Under the pieces are notes generated by a model. The model did not search any database and was not told the DNA's origin. It saw nothing but the letters and a program-made list of their open reading frames with translations. A program made the position numbers and the translations under genes. Shown here in pieces: positions 6,323-6,710 of a stretch of DNA of 6,710 nucleotides; the first letter of the stretch is position 1; each line of letters starts with the position of its first letter. The stretch spans positions 1 to 6,710 of the forward strand of contig JAJXYM010000151.1 of the NCBI GenBank assembly GCA_021780585.1, written 5' to 3'. The stretch comes from Deltaproteobacteria bacterium. Lineage in GTDB: Bacteria > Desulfobacterota > Binatia > Binatales > Binataceae.

Positions 6323-6710
6323 TTAAGCGAAATAACCGCTTTTGAAAACGAGATAGATCAATCCTCCGGCCGCGATCAGGATCACCGGATTGATCCGCCG
6401 CCACATCAGGACGCCCAGACTCCCCGCCGCGACCGCAAAGCTGACGGCGTTGTGAATCGAAAGCCGCGCGATTGCGAACGTCCCGGAGAGCATCAGGCCG
6501 ATCGCGATCGGCGCCATCCCGCGCTGAATGGCCTGACGCCACGGCGAATCCGCATAACGCTGCCACATCCGGTTGGCGAACAGCGTCAGTGCGCAATCGG
6601 GCAAAAAAAAGGCGAACGTGACCACCGCCGCGCCGGCGACACCGGCGATCCGGTAGCCGATCACCATCACCATCAGCATGTTCGGTCCGGGCGCGACCTG
6701 GCCGAGGCTG
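6323..6710 (-). CDS. Chromate transporter family (ChrA-like) membrane protein, C-terminal part, 5' truncated
   Basis: Inner-membrane transporter homologue of the CHR family, whose characterised members export chromate. The reading frame enters from the right edge with SLGQVAPGPNMLMVMVIGYR; the PGPN followed by a G-[YW]-R helix is the family's hallmark at the start of its second conserved segment. 128 residues are visible, with hydrophobic helices, counted from the internal Met at 6679, at about 11-35, 57-73, 78-94 and 98-113, ending at a TAA. The following FLPDCALTLF segment matches the family's usual ...F.LPS..L.. stretch. The end lies where a short-chain, single-domain ChrA (about 180-200 residues) would end, but the second half of a two-domain protein cannot be excluded because the N-terminus is outside the window. 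It converges on the binding-protein gene across the repeat-bearing region. Whether the substrate is chromate is unproven. Confidence 0.85.
   Translation of the reverse strand, partial: SLGQVAPGPNMLMVMVIGYRIAGVAGAAVVTFAFFLPDCALTLFANRMWQRYADSPWRQAIQRGMAPIAIGLMLSGTFAIARLSIHNAVSFAVAAGSLGVLMWRRINPVILIAAGGLIYLVFKSGYFA

Noticed and set aside
6097..6345. 82-codon plus-strand frame spanning the AT-rich element
   Set aside because: It reads through both inverted repeats and into the end of the antisense chromate-transporter gene; composition changes abruptly along it and no motif is present.
6189..6596. 135-codon minus-strand frame overlapping the chromate-transporter-family gene
   Set aside because: It is out of frame with the clearly membrane-spanning, PGPN-containing product and ends inside the AT-rich repeat.

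Overview
This is a GC-rich window with dense coding and few non-coding bases. It looks like a chromosomal piece from a free-living, high-GC Gram-negative bacterium. Three things suggest this. There is the C-terminal part of a very large NAD-dependent glutamate dehydrogenase. There is an N-acetylglucosamine-6-phosphate deacetylase. There is also a GGGCTTGACCC palindromic repeat of the kind scattered through many alphaproteobacterial genomes. The exact phylum cannot be fixed: the repeat points to Alphaproteobacteria, while the NagA sequence would also fit a deltaproteobacterial or Binatota-like soil lineage.

Layout, left to right. (1) 1-1925 (+) is the 3' part of the glutamate dehydrogenase gene, cut by the left edge. 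(2) 2024-3007 (-) is a six-helix membrane protein of unknown function, convergent with the dehydrogenase. (3) 3008-3124 is a short divergent promoter region with a perfect 14-bp palindrome and a TATACT box. (4) 3125-5837 (+) is a probable three-gene operon: an 85-residue protein of unknown function, a NagA-type deacetylase whose GTG start lies inside the end of that small gene, and a type I periplasmic-binding-protein homologue with no signal peptide. (5) 5838-6322 is a 485-bp gene-free stretch with two different palindromic repeats: a pair of inverted REP-like hairpins (5971-6051) and an AT-rich, MITE-like element (6136-6254). (6) 6323-6710 (-) is the C-terminal part of a chromate-transporter-family membrane protein, cut by the right edge.

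Functionally, the operon pairs amino-sugar deacetylation (NagA, feeding glucosamine-6-phosphate into central metabolism or wall recycling) with a protein that has a ligand-binding fold but probably stays in the cytoplasm. No permease or ATPase genes accompany it, so it may be a sensor or an orphan binding protein. The two flanking genes have no evident link to the operon. The most unusual observations are the leaderless binding protein and the compensatory differences between the two REP hairpins. I found no CRISPR array, tRNA, rRNA, transposase or recognisable defence system.
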